A stretch of DNA of 39,894 nucleotides from Methylobacterium ajmalii (GCF_016613415.1 NZ_JACWCT010000185.1:1-39894), one strand, 5' to 3'. Numbered from the stretch's first letter, positions 6,230-15,647 are shown. Numbers and translations are program-made. The notes: a model not told the origin generated them from the sequence alone.

Positions 6230-9200
6230 ATGGATATTTTTGATTGTGAATGGTACGCTAAAATTATCGGCCAGAATATGGACGAGGCGGCCTTGCGAAA
6301 GCACTACGTTGACATCGGACGATTTCAGGATCGTTCACCTTCTCCGTATTTCGATAATTCGTGGTATATCAGTAACTCAAATATTTCTCTAGACGACGAC
6401 ATCGATCCTTTAAATCACTTTATAACATATGAATCCGCAGATCCGCACCCACTATTTAATGCAAAATGGTATAAATGGAATTATCTGCGCGATCTTCCAG
6501 ATAAAAATCCCTTGTTTCATTATATTCAGGATGGTTGGAGAGCCGGCCATAATCCACATCCTTTATTTTGGTCTAACTGGTATCGAAAAAAATACATTAA
6601 TAATCTCGTAGATATAGACCCTTTTTATCATTTCTTGACCGAAGGACATGCCAAGGGGTTCAATCCAAATCCGCTCTTTGACGTGAGTTGGTATGTTGAT
6701 ACTTACAATCTGCCGCCTCACACAAACAGTCTGGTAGATTATATTTATGGTGGCCATTTTACGCGCGATCCCCATCCTTTGTTCGACACCAAGCATTACA
6801 ATTCAACAGTAGACTGCGGTAGTTTGAGTCCGCTAGAGGACTACTTGACGAAAGAGCGTCACAGCAGTCCAAATATAATGTTTGATGTCGAGCATTTCAG
6901 AAAGAAAATGATCGCTCAAAAATCAGCCAATGTAGAGTCATATATTCCAGATCTGGTGCAATATGTTGAATTGCCAAAATCCTCGTCTATCGATCCGCAC
7001 CCCTTATTTTCTAAGAAGTTCTACTACGAAAGAAACCCGGATGTAAAACAAGCGGGTAGTGAAGCGTTGTATCATTATGCTCGATCGGGGGCTCGAGAGG
7101 GTCGGCAGCCTCATCCTTTGTTCGAGCCAGATTTTTACTGGGAGCAGTTTCCGGACCGACGCTATTTCAATCCGCTCATCGACTATCTCAATCGCGCTGA
7201 TGAAACAGCTGCAAAACCGCGTCGGCCGAGACACCCCGACACAGCTCTGAAGCCTCTGCCGTCGTCTCGCAAGGTCATTAGTCTCTCAAATTTTTCCAAG
7301 CCAATCCGCCGAGAGAAAAAAGACGTTCGTATTGGTGTGTTTGCCCATATCTTTTACAGCGATCTTGCAGATTATGTTGTAGGTTATACTAATAATATAA
7401 CTGAAGACTGTACAGTATATATCTCCACCTCGTCGATCGTCGACGCCAAGATCATCAGACAGGTTTTTGAGAAGCGTTCAAATCATAAATTTATCATTCG
7501 TATCGCTCCCAATCGTGGCCGTGACATCGGTCCGATGCTAGTCACGTTTCGAGATGCTCTCGAGTCATGCGACTATGCGGTGCATATCCATACAAAAAAA
7601 TCGAAACACTACAATCGTGATTTTGACGAGTGGAGAAACCATCTGTTTGATATGAATTTAGGAAGCCCGGATCTCGTCACCGCCATCCTTGATACGCTTG
7701 ATCGTCCGGATGTGGGCGCAGTAGCGCCCGAGCATTTTGCACCCATCAAGCCGCTGATCCAATGGGGTGGCAATTTTCATAACGTTGAGCATTTGATGTG
7801 GTTGTCTGGCGAACAAATTACGCCACGCCATGTTCTTGATCTACCCAGCGGATCGATGTTTTGGTTTAAAACTGAGGCACTAAAAAAGCTGCTTGATTTG
7901 AATCTCGATTATTACCATTTCGATCCTGAAGGTGGGCAAGTCGACGGTACGCTCGCACATGCAATCGAGCGCTCGTTTTTTAACTTCGTTGAGATAGCAG
8001 GGTACGAGTGGGTGGTTCATCATCCCGATGGTCGCGAGTTGGACGATCAACCATCTGCGCTTTTACGATCGATCGGCAATAAATTCTTTCCGACTGATCG
8101 CGACCTCGGTGTGACGCGCAGATATTTTCCAGAATGTACCGACTACCTCGTCCGACCGAGCGATGTCGGCAAACCTCGAATCAACTTGCTTATACCTCTC
8201 ATCGATCAAAGCAAGGGGTACGCGGGAGTCGCTACTGGCATCGAGGTATTTATGAAGTTGGCGCGGGAATTGGGAGACTCATTCGACGCCCGCATCATTA
8301 CCACCGACATGAGTATGTCGAGCCAGTATGTTGCTCCGGAAAACTTCAGTATCGTGTCATGTCTCGATGAGGATGTTCCGGGCAAAAATACAATTATAGA
8401 TGGTGCTCAACGCTACCTGTCCCCAATATTTTTTAGAGAAAATGATGTGTTGTTTGCGACCGCTTGGTGGACGGCCAGCGGTGCCCTCAATATTATGGAA
8501 CAACAAAGAAAACTTTTCTTGGCGAGCCCAGATAAATTCGTTTATTTGATTCAAGATTATGAGAGTGGGTTCTACCCATGGTCTACGAAATATTCTCTTG
8601 CCGACCGTACGTATCACGATCCCGGCAAGATAATACCTATTTTTAACACTGATATATTAAGCGAATTTTTTGCGCAAAATACAAATGTAAAGAGCGGCCA
8701 CGTGCTTTTGCCGGGCATCAACCAAAAAATCGAGAAGCATATCCAGCGTAATAAGCAGAAAGAAAAGATCGTTCTGTTATATGCACGTCCACATGCCGAG
8801 CGAAACTGCCTTCCTTTCTTGGACATGCTCGTCAAAACTTTGACGAATGATAACCCCGATTTCTGGGCGGATTGGGAGTTTATCGCAATTGGTGAGGATT
8901 TCGACGCAGGCGTCCTGAGGTGTACTGGCAGAATCAAAATACACGGAAGGTTGACATTGGAGCAATACGGCGATCTCGCGTCACGTGCGGCTTTGGCCCT
9001 CTCACTCATGGTATCGCCGCACCCCAGCTACCCACCTATGGAACTAGCAAATGCAGGCGTGTTAGTGTTGACGAACAACTATAGCAATAAACATATGTCA
9101 GATCTTCATGATAATATTTCAGCATTCGATAATTTTAATACTAAAGAAGTTAGTCAAATATTTTTGCAAATGGCAAAAAATTGGGGGGCGAATACCAACG

Positions 9201-9313
9201 GTGGGTGGTCTGGGAAGCCAAAAGTCGATTGGTTCTTCGATGGCCAATCGAACATTGAAAGTTTGATTAAAAATTTAGCAGTAGATGTAAGATTGAATGT
9301 AGCAAAAAAGTAA
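6230..9313 (+). CDS. Modular glycosyltransferase: HPLF-WY repeats, RgpF domain, WsaF-like GT4 domain
   Basis: 1027 residues in three parts. Residues 1-320 hold about eight imperfect 40-50-residue repeats built on (H/N)PLF-x3-(W/F)Y followed by a short helix ending DPLxHY or similar, e.g. HPLFNAKWY (73-81), HPLFWSNWY, NPLFDVSWY, HPLFSKKFYYERNPDV and HPLFEPDFYW. Residues about 366-600 match the rhamnan-synthesis F (RgpF) domain: RIGVFAHIFYSDL, PNRGRDIGPML, VHIHTKKS and LPSGSMFWF. Residues about 650-1027 resemble WsaF-type GT4 rhamnosyltransferases: LIPLIDQSKGYAGVATGIEVF, a YLIQDYESGFYPW segment, KIVLLYARPHAERN and SPHPSYPPMELANAG. It probably assembles a deoxyhexose-rich surface polysaccharide in the cytoplasm. 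The ATG at 6230 was preferred to the one at 6209 because of AGAGGG just before it. The codon use is foreign to the flanks. Linkage and sugar cannot be read from sequence. Confidence 0.85.
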   Translation: MDIFDCEWYAKIIGQNMDEAALRKHYVDIGRFQDRSPSPYFDNSWYISNSNISLDDDIDPLNHFITYESADPHPLFNAKWYKWNYLRDLPDKNPLFHYIQDGWRAGHNPHPLFWSNWYRKKYINNLVDIDPFYHFLTEGHAKGFNPNPLFDVSWYVDTYNLPPHTNSLVDYIYGGHFTRDPHPLFDTKHYNSTVDCGSLSPLEDYLTKERHSSPNIMFDVEHFRKKMIAQKSANVESYIPDLVQYVELPKSSSIDPHPLFSKKFYYERNPDVKQAGSEALYHYARSGAREGRQPHPLFEPDFYWEQFPDRRYFNPLIDYLNRADETAAKPRRPRHPDTALKPLPSSRKVISLSNFSKPIRREKKDVRIGVFAHIFYSDLADYVVGYTNNITEDCTVYISTSSIVDAKIIRQVFEKRSNHKFIIRIAPNRGRDIGPMLVTFRDALESCDYAVHIHTKKSKHYNRDFDEWRNHLFDMNLGSPDLVTAILDTLDRPDVGAVAPEHFAPIKPLIQWGGNFHNVEHLMWLSGEQITPRHVLDLPSGSMFWFKTEALKKLLDLNLDYYHFDPEGGQVDGTLAHAIERSFFNFVEIAGYEWVVHHPDGRELDDQPSALLRSIGNKFFPTDRDLGVTRRYFPECTDYLVRPSDVGKPRINLLIPLIDQSKGYAGVATGIEVFMKLARELGDSFDARIITTDMSMSSQYVAPENFSIVSCLDEDVPGKNTIIDGAQRYLSPIFFRENDVLFATAWWTASGALNIMEQQRKLFLASPDKFVYLIQDYESGFYPWSTKYSLADRTYHDPGKIIPIFNTDILSEFFAQNTNVKSGHVLLPGINQKIEKHIQRNKQKEKIVLLYARPHAERNCLPFLDMLVKTLTNDNPDFWADWEFIAIGEDFDAGVLRCTGRIKIHGRLTLEQYGDLASRAALALSLMVSPHPSYPPMELANAGVLVLTNNYSNKHMSDLHDNISAFDNFNTKEVSQIFLQMAKNWGANTNGGWSGKPKVDWFFDGQSNIESLIKNLAVDVRLNVAKK

Positions 9314-9345
9314 AAAAGCAACTGATAAGCACGCTTATCATTGCT
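9312..9345 (-). terminator. Hairpin with T-tract on the minus strand, inside the island
   Basis: AGCAA-C-TGATAAG (9317-9329) pairs with CTTATCA-TTGCT (9334-9345) around a CACG loop: 12 bp with one bulged C. Read on the minus strand it is followed by TTTTTTACTTTTTT, a textbook intrinsic terminator. On the plus strand an A-tract precedes it and only AAATCCC follows, so it would be a poor terminator for the glycosyltransferase genes. It lies in the 68-base gap between two plus-strand genes. Confidence 0.6.
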
Positions 9346-9381
9346 AAATCCCTAGTAGCGGTATCAATAAGAGGGCAAAAA

Positions 9382-10758
9382 ATGGCAGGGTTGCATAAAT
9401 ATTCGATCGTTGCTTGCGCCAGATGGGAGCGTAACTACATAGTCGAATGGATGCAGTATCATTTCTTATTAGGTTTTGATCATATTTATATATACTCCAA
9501 CGATGATACGTTGGACGACCTTTTCTCGGTATTGCTGCCTTACTTGACAGGCGATAACCCAAGAGTAACCTTGAGGCATTATCCATATCAAGGGCAACAG
9601 GCATATATCTATCGACATTTTTTGAAGCACTATCGACATGAAACAGAATGGGCAATGTTTCTTGATATTGATGAGTTCATCAACTTAAATAATAAAGATT
9701 TTCGAAGCTTTATGAGAAGTTTCGATGAAGACGTTTTTTCAATATATTTTAACTGGATATATTTCGGCAATTCTGATTTTAAGCAGAGAGAAAGTCGAAG
9801 CATACTAAATAATTATGTGAAAAGAAGTGAAACTATACATCCTTACACGAAGAATATTTTTCGTACCTCTTATATCGACGACTCGATGTTGACGAATAGT
9901 GCTTTGTCCGGAAAGCATTTTTGGCACGGCTGGTACGGATTTGATATTGGAAACGGGCGTCGAGTTAATGTTATTGGTGAGGATATGTCGAGCTATTACG
10001 ATGGGTTCCCGGAGAGTGCGAGGGCATTCCTTGATGAAGATGGGCGACAAAAAAATATATTGGAGACCGCGATTATTCATCACTACTGTCTCAAGTCAGA
10101 AGAAGATTTTATGATTCGGATGAGCAGGGGCACGTCAGGAAACTTTGGTGGCCAGTCGATTTGGGCTGAGATGTATAATAGTGGACAGTATAAAGATACG
10201 CTGAAGCAACTGAATGCGATTGAAGATAATAGTCTTGCGACATTTTGGAGTCGGAATATTGGTGAATATAGCGAAATGGAAGTCGTGCCTGTACCAAGGG
10301 GGGTCGATATATCGAGTAGGGGTATTGCGACACAGAGCTCGCTGTCACAGTGGTCCCGTGACAAATCTAGCGTCGTTGCCGATGCAAGCGGTGCACTTCA
10401 TGGCGAGCCTTCTGGCGGTTATAGCTTCCATACCGATCTTGAGGAGAATCCCTGGTGGCTTCTTGATCTGAATGATAAATATAAGGTCCTGGAGATACGA
10501 ATATTCAATAGGGTTGATGACTTGAGCGCAGCTGCAAGAGCAAGAGCGTTAGAGGTTGAAATTTCGACCAATGGAAAAAACTATTCGATAATCTATCAAG
10601 CCGAACAAAATCATATTATCGGAGGTGTAGATGGATATCCATTGAGATTGTTATTTGAGGGGGGTGAAAATATTAGATTTATAAGAATTAATTTGAGAGA
10701 AAAAAATGTTTTACATCTCGACAAGGTCAAAATATATGCTGTTACGACTCCGAGTTAA
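9382..10758 (+). CDS. GT92-like glycosyltransferase fused to a C-terminal F5/8 type C (discoidin) domain
   Basis: 458 residues. Residues about 5-290 resemble the GT92/Glyco_tranf_2_4 group: start YSIVACARWERNYIVEWMQYH, then GFDHIYIYSNDD, and the DxD-type metal site FLDIDEF (Asp95-Asp97), then a conserved HHYCLKS near 235. Residues about 313-455 have the pattern of a discoidin/CBM32-like jelly roll: GIATQSSLSQWS, a WWLLDL edge strand, VLEIRIFNR, LEVEISTNGKNYSIIY, and a closing IRFIRINLRE. Such domains bind sugars or lipids. GAGGGC lies six bases before the ATG at 9382. The gene follows the RgpF/WsaF-like gene by 68 bases and is likely co-transcribed with it. A transferase that carries its own lectin-like module could recognise the growing glycan (inference). 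Confidence 0.82.
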   Translation: MAGLHKYSIVACARWERNYIVEWMQYHFLLGFDHIYIYSNDDTLDDLFSVLLPYLTGDNPRVTLRHYPYQGQQAYIYRHFLKHYRHETEWAMFLDIDEFINLNNKDFRSFMRSFDEDVFSIYFNWIYFGNSDFKQRESRSILNNYVKRSETIHPYTKNIFRTSYIDDSMLTNSALSGKHFWHGWYGFDIGNGRRVNVIGEDMSSYYDGFPESARAFLDEDGRQKNILETAIIHHYCLKSEEDFMIRMSRGTSGNFGGQSIWAEMYNSGQYKDTLKQLNAIEDNSLATFWSRNIGEYSEMEVVPVPRGVDISSRGIATQSSLSQWSRDKSSVVADASGALHGEPSGGYSFHTDLEENPWWLLDLNDKYKVLEIRIFNRVDDLSAAARARALEVEISTNGKNYSIIYQAEQNHIIGGVDGYPLRLLFEGGENIRFIRINLREKNVLHLDKVKIYAVTTPS

Positions 10759-10775
10759 CTCTAAGAATAAGACTG

Positions 10776-10806
10776 AGGACGTTCAAATATCCGTCCTTTG
10801 TTTTAG
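10776..10806 (+). terminator. Probable intrinsic terminator after the GT92-like gene
   Basis: AGGACG (10776-10781) and CGTCCT (10792-10797) form a 6-bp stem with a 10-base loop, followed by TTGTTTTAG. It starts 17 bases beyond the stop at 10758. The stem is short but the T-rich tail and position support it. Confidence 0.5.
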
Positions 10807-11009
10807 AGTGGGCGCTATGTAGGCAGTTCGTGCCAGCACTTTCAATGTGAGCGCTGCGATAGCGATATTTGTACGATTGCGGGCTGTCGCAGCTGTAGGG
10901 TGTCTCATCTTGGCTGATTTGATCATTTTGATGCTATTCATCAGGTGCGAGCGGGAAGTGACTGGTGCTGGAACATTACCAGCGCACCTTTGCGCCGCCA
11001 TGTTGGGCG
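10807..11009. other. Island/right-flank junction without recognisable gene
   Basis: About 200 bases of intermediate base composition between the island terminator and the end of the ABC permease gene. Two short perfect hairpins are present: GCTGG/CCAGC (10967-10983) and GCGCA/TGCGC (10982-10995). Short frames exist on both strands, but none has a recognisable domain. I could not identify an insertion-sequence end or a repeat of the left junction. Confidence 0.4.
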
Positions 11010-11984
11010 CTAAGGCGTTCGGCACTTCAGCGCCTGCGCCCGTTCGGGCTTAACCCCCCCTACGCCTCGGGCGGATCCATTCGGAGAAGTTGCGGTATCA
11101 AACGTCGGGCGCCGCGCCCGCCGCCGCTGGATCGCCAAGAAACTGCCGAAGGAAAGCCCGATGACGAGGAGCGAGACGCCGGTCGTCACGGTGCCGAGCG
11201 CGTAGATCTCCGGGGTCGTCACGGTGGTGGTGAGGCCCTGGAGTTCCAGCGGCAGGGTGTTGCGCCCGCCGATCGCCTGGCTGGTGCGGGCGAGCTCGTC
11301 CCAGGACAAGGTGAAGCCGAACAGGGCCACGCCGACGAGGGACGGCAGGATGATCGGCACCACGACGTGCCGAAGCGATTGCGGGCCGGTGGCGCCGAGG
11401 TCGCGGGCGGCCTCCTCGTAGGCCGGGTTGAAGCGGTTGAACACCGCGAACATGATCAGGAGGCCGAAGGGCAGGGTCCAGGTCAGGTGCGCACCGAGCG
11501 CCGAGGTGAACAGCCCCATCACGGTACCGTGGTCCTGGAGGAAGCCCCAGCCGGTTCGCGCCGCGAGGACCTTGATGCCTTCGTCGATCAGCCGGAACTC
11601 GAGGCCGATGCCGAGCGAGACCACGATCGAGGGCACGATCAGGCTCGCCACCGCGACGTAGAAGAGCGGCGTCTGGCCCAGGAACCCCTTGCGGAAGGCC
11701 AGCCCCGCGAAGAACGCGATGGTGACGGTGAGCCCCATCACCACGAGGCCGAGCGCCAGCGAGCGCCGGAACGCCGCCCAGATGTCGACCACGCCGAGGC
11801 CCGCCCACAGGCGCGAGAACCAGAAGGTCGAGACCCCGTTCATCGGGAAGGTGAGGCCGCCCTGCGGCCCCTGGAAGCTGAGCGCCAGGATCGTCAGGGT
11901 CGGCCCGTACAGGAAGAGCACGAACAGCCCGAAGACGCCGGCGAGCACGTAGAACGAGAAGGGGCGGGGGCCGTCGCGGCGCAT
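11010..11984 (-). CDS. ABC transporter permease, PotC-like (second permease)
   Basis: 324 residues with about six membrane segments, starting FYVLAGVFGLFVLFLYGPTLTILALSF. The binding-protein-dependent transport signature (EAA loop) is YEEAARDLGATGPQSLRHVVVPIILP. It is the last gene of a four-gene importer operon on the minus strand and starts five bases after the stop of the first permease. The last ~35 residues after RRRARR (Thr/Ser/Gly/Arg-rich, ending LKCRTP) look unlike a permease terminus and run to a TAG at the edge of the AT-rich island, so the native 3' end may have been altered by the insertion. Substrate unknown; polyamine-type importers are the closest family. Confidence 0.85.
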   Translation of the reverse strand: MRRDGPRPFSFYVLAGVFGLFVLFLYGPTLTILALSFQGPQGGLTFPMNGVSTFWFSRLWAGLGVVDIWAAFRRSLALGLVVMGLTVTIAFFAGLAFRKGFLGQTPLFYVAVASLIVPSIVVSLGIGLEFRLIDEGIKVLAARTGWGFLQDHGTVMGLFTSALGAHLTWTLPFGLLIMFAVFNRFNPAYEEAARDLGATGPQSLRHVVVPIILPSLVGVALFGFTLSWDELARTSQAIGGRNTLPLELQGLTTTVTTPEIYALGTVTTGVSLLVIGLSFGSFLAIQRRRARRPTFDTATSPNGSARGVGGVKPERAQALKCRTP

Positions 11985-11989
11985 CTCTC

Positions 11990-12967
11990 TCAAAGCTCCC
12001 GGCGCAGGTCGATCAGGCGGGTCAGCGCGGCGATCAGCACCGTCACTGCGCCGAGCAGAACCACCGCGTTGGCGGCGGCGGCGGGGAATTGCAGGTAGGC
12101 CATCTGCACCTGGATCACCTTGCCGACCGAGGCGATCTGCTGGCCGCCCATCACGCCGACCGTGACGAAGTCGCCCATGATGAGCGTGAGCACGAAGATC
12201 GACCCGATGGCGATGCCGGGCTTGCACAGCGGCACGATGACGTTCCACAGGGTCTGCCAGGGCGTGGCACCGGCATCACTGGCCGCCTCGATCAAGGATC
12301 GGTCGATCCGCATCATCGAGTTGAAGATCGGCACGATCATGAACACCGTGTCGAGGTGGATGAAGGCCAGCACCACCGAGAAATCGGAGTAGAGCAGCCC
12401 CTCGATCGGGGTGCGGATCACGCCTAAGGACATCAGCGTGTCGTTGACGAGGCCGTTGCGGCCGAGCAGCGGCACCCAGGCGATCATCCGGATCACGTTC
12501 GAGGTCCAGAACGGGATGGTGCAGATGAGAAAGAGCACCGTCTGCATCGCCGTCGAGCGGACGTGGAAGGCGACGAAGTAGGCCACCGTGAAGCCGATGG
12601 TCAGCGTCGCGGCCCAGCCGAGCAGGCAGAACTTCAAGGTCGACAGGTAGGTGCGGAAGGTGGTGCAGAGGTCGCCCCCCGACAGGCAGCCCTCGAACAC
12701 GTCGGCGTAGTTCTGCAGCGTGAAGGCCGGGATGATCTCGTACTCGTTGTACTCCCAGAAGCTGACGACCAGGGTGAGCGCCAGCGGCACCAGGAAGAAC
12801 ACGAGGAAGATCAGCCCGAGCGGCATCGCCTGCCAGTAGGCGAGGCGGCGCTGGCGCCGCGTCGCTGCTGCGAGGCCCGCAGGGGCCGGCAAGGGCGTCG
12901 GCAAGGGGGCCGGGGCGGCTTGCGCCGCCTCCGGCAGGGCATGCGTCCGAGCCGCGGCCGTGCTCAT
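11990..12967 (-). CDS. ABC transporter permease, PotB-like (first permease)
   Basis: 325 residues. After a cytoplasmic Ala/Pro-rich N-terminus (about 1-40) come six membrane segments, beginning MPLGLIFLVFFLVPLALTLVVSFW. The EAA loop is IEAASDAGATPWQTLWNVIVPLCKPG. The ATG at 12967 overlaps the stop of the binding-protein gene (ATGA), a sign of translational coupling. Together with the next gene it forms the membrane channel of a spermidine/putrescine-type (PotABCD) or related importer. Confidence 0.88.
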   Translation of the reverse strand: MSTAAARTHALPEAAQAAPAPLPTPLPAPAGLAAATRRQRRLAYWQAMPLGLIFLVFFLVPLALTLVVSFWEYNEYEIIPAFTLQNYADVFEGCLSGGDLCTTFRTYLSTLKFCLLGWAATLTIGFTVAYFVAFHVRSTAMQTVLFLICTIPFWTSNVIRMIAWVPLLGRNGLVNDTLMSLGVIRTPIEGLLYSDFSVVLAFIHLDTVFMIVPIFNSMMRIDRSLIEAASDAGATPWQTLWNVIVPLCKPGIAIGSIFVLTLIMGDFVTVGVMGGQQIASVGKVIQVQMAYLQFPAAAANAVVLLGAVTVLIAALTRLIDLRREL

Positions 12968-14247
12968 GCGGCGATGAACTCGTTCCACTTGCGGACCATG
13001 TAGGTGTTCTCGTCCATCACCGAGTTCCAGCAGGCGACGGCGCCCATGCGGCTCTCGAACGAGCCGCCGTCGCGCAGCGCGCCGGCCTTCTCCATGATGG
13101 TGCCGTCCGGCGCCTTGATGTCCTTCTCGGCCGGCTTGCCCTCCATCCAGAATGCCCATTCGTAGGGCTCCATGTGGGCTTTTGCCGTTTCCAGCACCGC
13201 CGAGTAGTAGCCCTGGCGATTCAGATAGGCACCAGCCCAGCCCGACAGGAACCAGTTGATGAAATCGTAGGCAGCGTCGAGCTTCTTGCCGGTCAGGGTC
13301 TTGGGCAGGCCGAAGCCGGTGGCCCAGGCGCGGTAGCCTTCCTTCAGCGGCTGGTAGGTGCAGGCGACGCCTTGCGAGCGCACCTTGGTGACGGCGGGCG
13401 ACCACATCGACTGGATCACCGTCTCGCCCGAGGCCATCAGGTTCACGGATTCGTTGAAGTCCTGCCAGAAGGCGCGGAACTGGCCGGCACGCTTGGCCTC
13501 GATCAGCACCTTCATGGTGCGGTCGATCTCGGCCTTCGTCATGTTGCCCTTGTCGGGATAGGTGTAGTCGCCGGTGGCCTCCACCACCATCGCGGCGTCC
13601 ATGATGCCGATCGACGGGATGTTGAGGATCGAGGCCTTGCCTTTGAACTCGGGGTTCAGCAGCTCCTTCCACGAGGTGATCGGGCGCTTGATCAGGTCGG
13701 GCCGGATGCCGAGGGTGTCGGCGTTGTAGGTGGTGGGGATCAGGGTGATCCACTCGGTCGGGGAGGCGGCGAACTTGGTCGAGGTCTGGCCCTCGAGGTA
13801 GAACACCTTCCTGGGCGCCGTGCCCTGGTCGCCGATCTTCTTCCCCCCGACCTCGCCCTTGGTGAAGACCGGGGTGATCTTGTCGGCGTTCTTGATCCGG
13901 CGCGCGTCCATACCGACGAGGTTGCCCGACGGCATCAGTTTCTTGAGGCTGAAATACTCCGAATCGACGATGTCGAACGAGTTCGGCTGGGTGACGACGC
14001 GCTTCGAGACCTCGTCGGTCACGACCGGGATGTACTCGATCGTGATGCCGAGATCCTCCTTCACCTTGCGGGCGATGTCGCCGCTCTGGTTCACGGCGGT
14101 GCCGAGGTAGCGAAGCGTTACCGGCTCGGCGGCGATGATCGCCGGAAAGCCCGTGATGACGCCGGAGCCGGCGGCGAGGCCGGCCGCGGCGCCGGCGCCC
14201 TGCAGCAGCGTGCGGCGCGACAGGCGAGGTGTCTTCGTGTCGGTCAT
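12964..14247 (-). CDS. Periplasmic substrate-binding protein of the ABC importer, Tat-exported
   Basis: 427 residues. The N-terminus TPRLSRRTLLQGAGAAAGLAAGSGVITG is a twin-arginine signal peptide (Arg11-Arg12). The mature part has the periplasmic binding protein type II layout seen in PotD/PotF-like proteins (FDIVDSEYFSLKKL, LNPEFKGKASILNIPSIG, AYDFINWFLSGWAGAYLNRQGYY). Tat export implies folding, perhaps with a cofactor, before secretion. GGGAGAA lies about eight bases before the ATG at 14247. The gene is followed by two permeases and preceded by the ATPase, 28 bases away. The ligand cannot be told from sequence. Confidence 0.88.
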   Translation of the reverse strand: MTDTKTPRLSRRTLLQGAGAAAGLAAGSGVITGFPAIIAAEPVTLRYLGTAVNQSGDIARKVKEDLGITIEYIPVVTDEVSKRVVTQPNSFDIVDSEYFSLKKLMPSGNLVGMDARRIKNADKITPVFTKGEVGGKKIGDQGTAPRKVFYLEGQTSTKFAASPTEWITLIPTTYNADTLGIRPDLIKRPITSWKELLNPEFKGKASILNIPSIGIMDAAMVVEATGDYTYPDKGNMTKAEIDRTMKVLIEAKRAGQFRAFWQDFNESVNLMASGETVIQSMWSPAVTKVRSQGVACTYQPLKEGYRAWATGFGLPKTLTGKKLDAAYDFINWFLSGWAGAYLNRQGYYSAVLETAKAHMEPYEWAFWMEGKPAEKDIKAPDGTIMEKAGALRDGGSFESRMGAVACWNSVMDENTYMVRKWNEFIAA

Positions 14248-14275
14248 GGCGAGTTCTCCCTTGTCGAGGTCGTCG

Positions 14276-15265
<990 letters not shown>

Positions 15266-15383
15266 GCACCGTCCCTTGGCGCTCTCCCCTTGGACCTCGA
15301 GCAAAGCAAGGGACGGGCCAGGGGGAGGGGGCCGGCCGGCACGGCGCCGTCCGGCGCGCCCGCGATTCCTGCCCCCGCGCCTG

Positions 15384-15411
15384 TTGCAATGCGCCGGGCG
15401 ATCCGCTATCC
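15384..15411 (+). promoter_or_regulatory. Candidate promoter of the tRNA-Thr pair
   Basis: TTGCAA (15384-15389), a 16-base spacer and CTATCC (15406-15411) lie about 77 bases before the first tRNA-Thr. The -10 element is weak, so this is a candidate only. Confidence 0.35.
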
Positions 15412-15487
15412 CCCCGCTCGTCTTCGGCGCACAGCGACGGACTGCCCGGCCTCATCGGTCGCGGCCGGACTTTCGTGGCGCCGACGG

Positions 15488-15562
15488 GCCGTTGTAGCTC
15501 AGTGGTAGAGCGCGTCATTGGTAATGACGAGGTCGGGAGTTCAATCCTCCCCAGCGGCACCA
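15488..15562 (+). tRNA. tRNA-Thr(GGT), copy 1
   Basis: A full cloverleaf: acceptor GCCGTTG/CAGCGGC, D-arm GCTC...GAGC, anticodon stem CGTCA/TGACG with loop TTGGTAA (anticodon GGT), T-arm GGGAG-TTCAATC-CTCCC and an encoded CCA. It is identical base for base to the copy 160 bases downstream. Confidence 0.95.
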
Positions 15563-15647
15563 TCCTTCACCGTGAGAGTTCAAGATTTCGCTCGGTGTGT
15601 CTGAAGACTGTCCGCTTCCGATCGGGAGGGCAGCCCGGCACCGGCGC

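Larger units (their letters stand above)
4957..11050. mobile_element. AT-rich genomic island carrying surface-glycan genes (boundaries approximate)
   Basis: From just after the MgtC-like stop to about 11050 the sequence is visibly AT-rich, with AAA/AAT/TTT/ATA codons common, while both flanks are strongly GC-biased. The segment holds a sulfotransferase and two large glycosyltransferases and nothing housekeeping. No integrase, transposase, tRNA edge or flanking direct repeat was found, so the mechanism of acquisition is not visible. Foreign origin is inferred from composition and content. The right limit is blurred: the last codons of the neighbouring ABC permease run to 11010. Confidence 0.65.

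Noticed and set aside
4957..11050. Anti-phage defence island
   Set aside because: The AT-rich segment was checked for nucleases, helicases, toxins, reverse transcriptases and STAND/NLR-like ATPases; only glycan-related genes were recognised.
10807..11060. Possible insertion-sequence fragment at the right edge of the island
   Set aside because: Short frames on both strands were read, but none shows a DDE, DEDD or integrase motif, and no terminal inverted repeats pair across the region.
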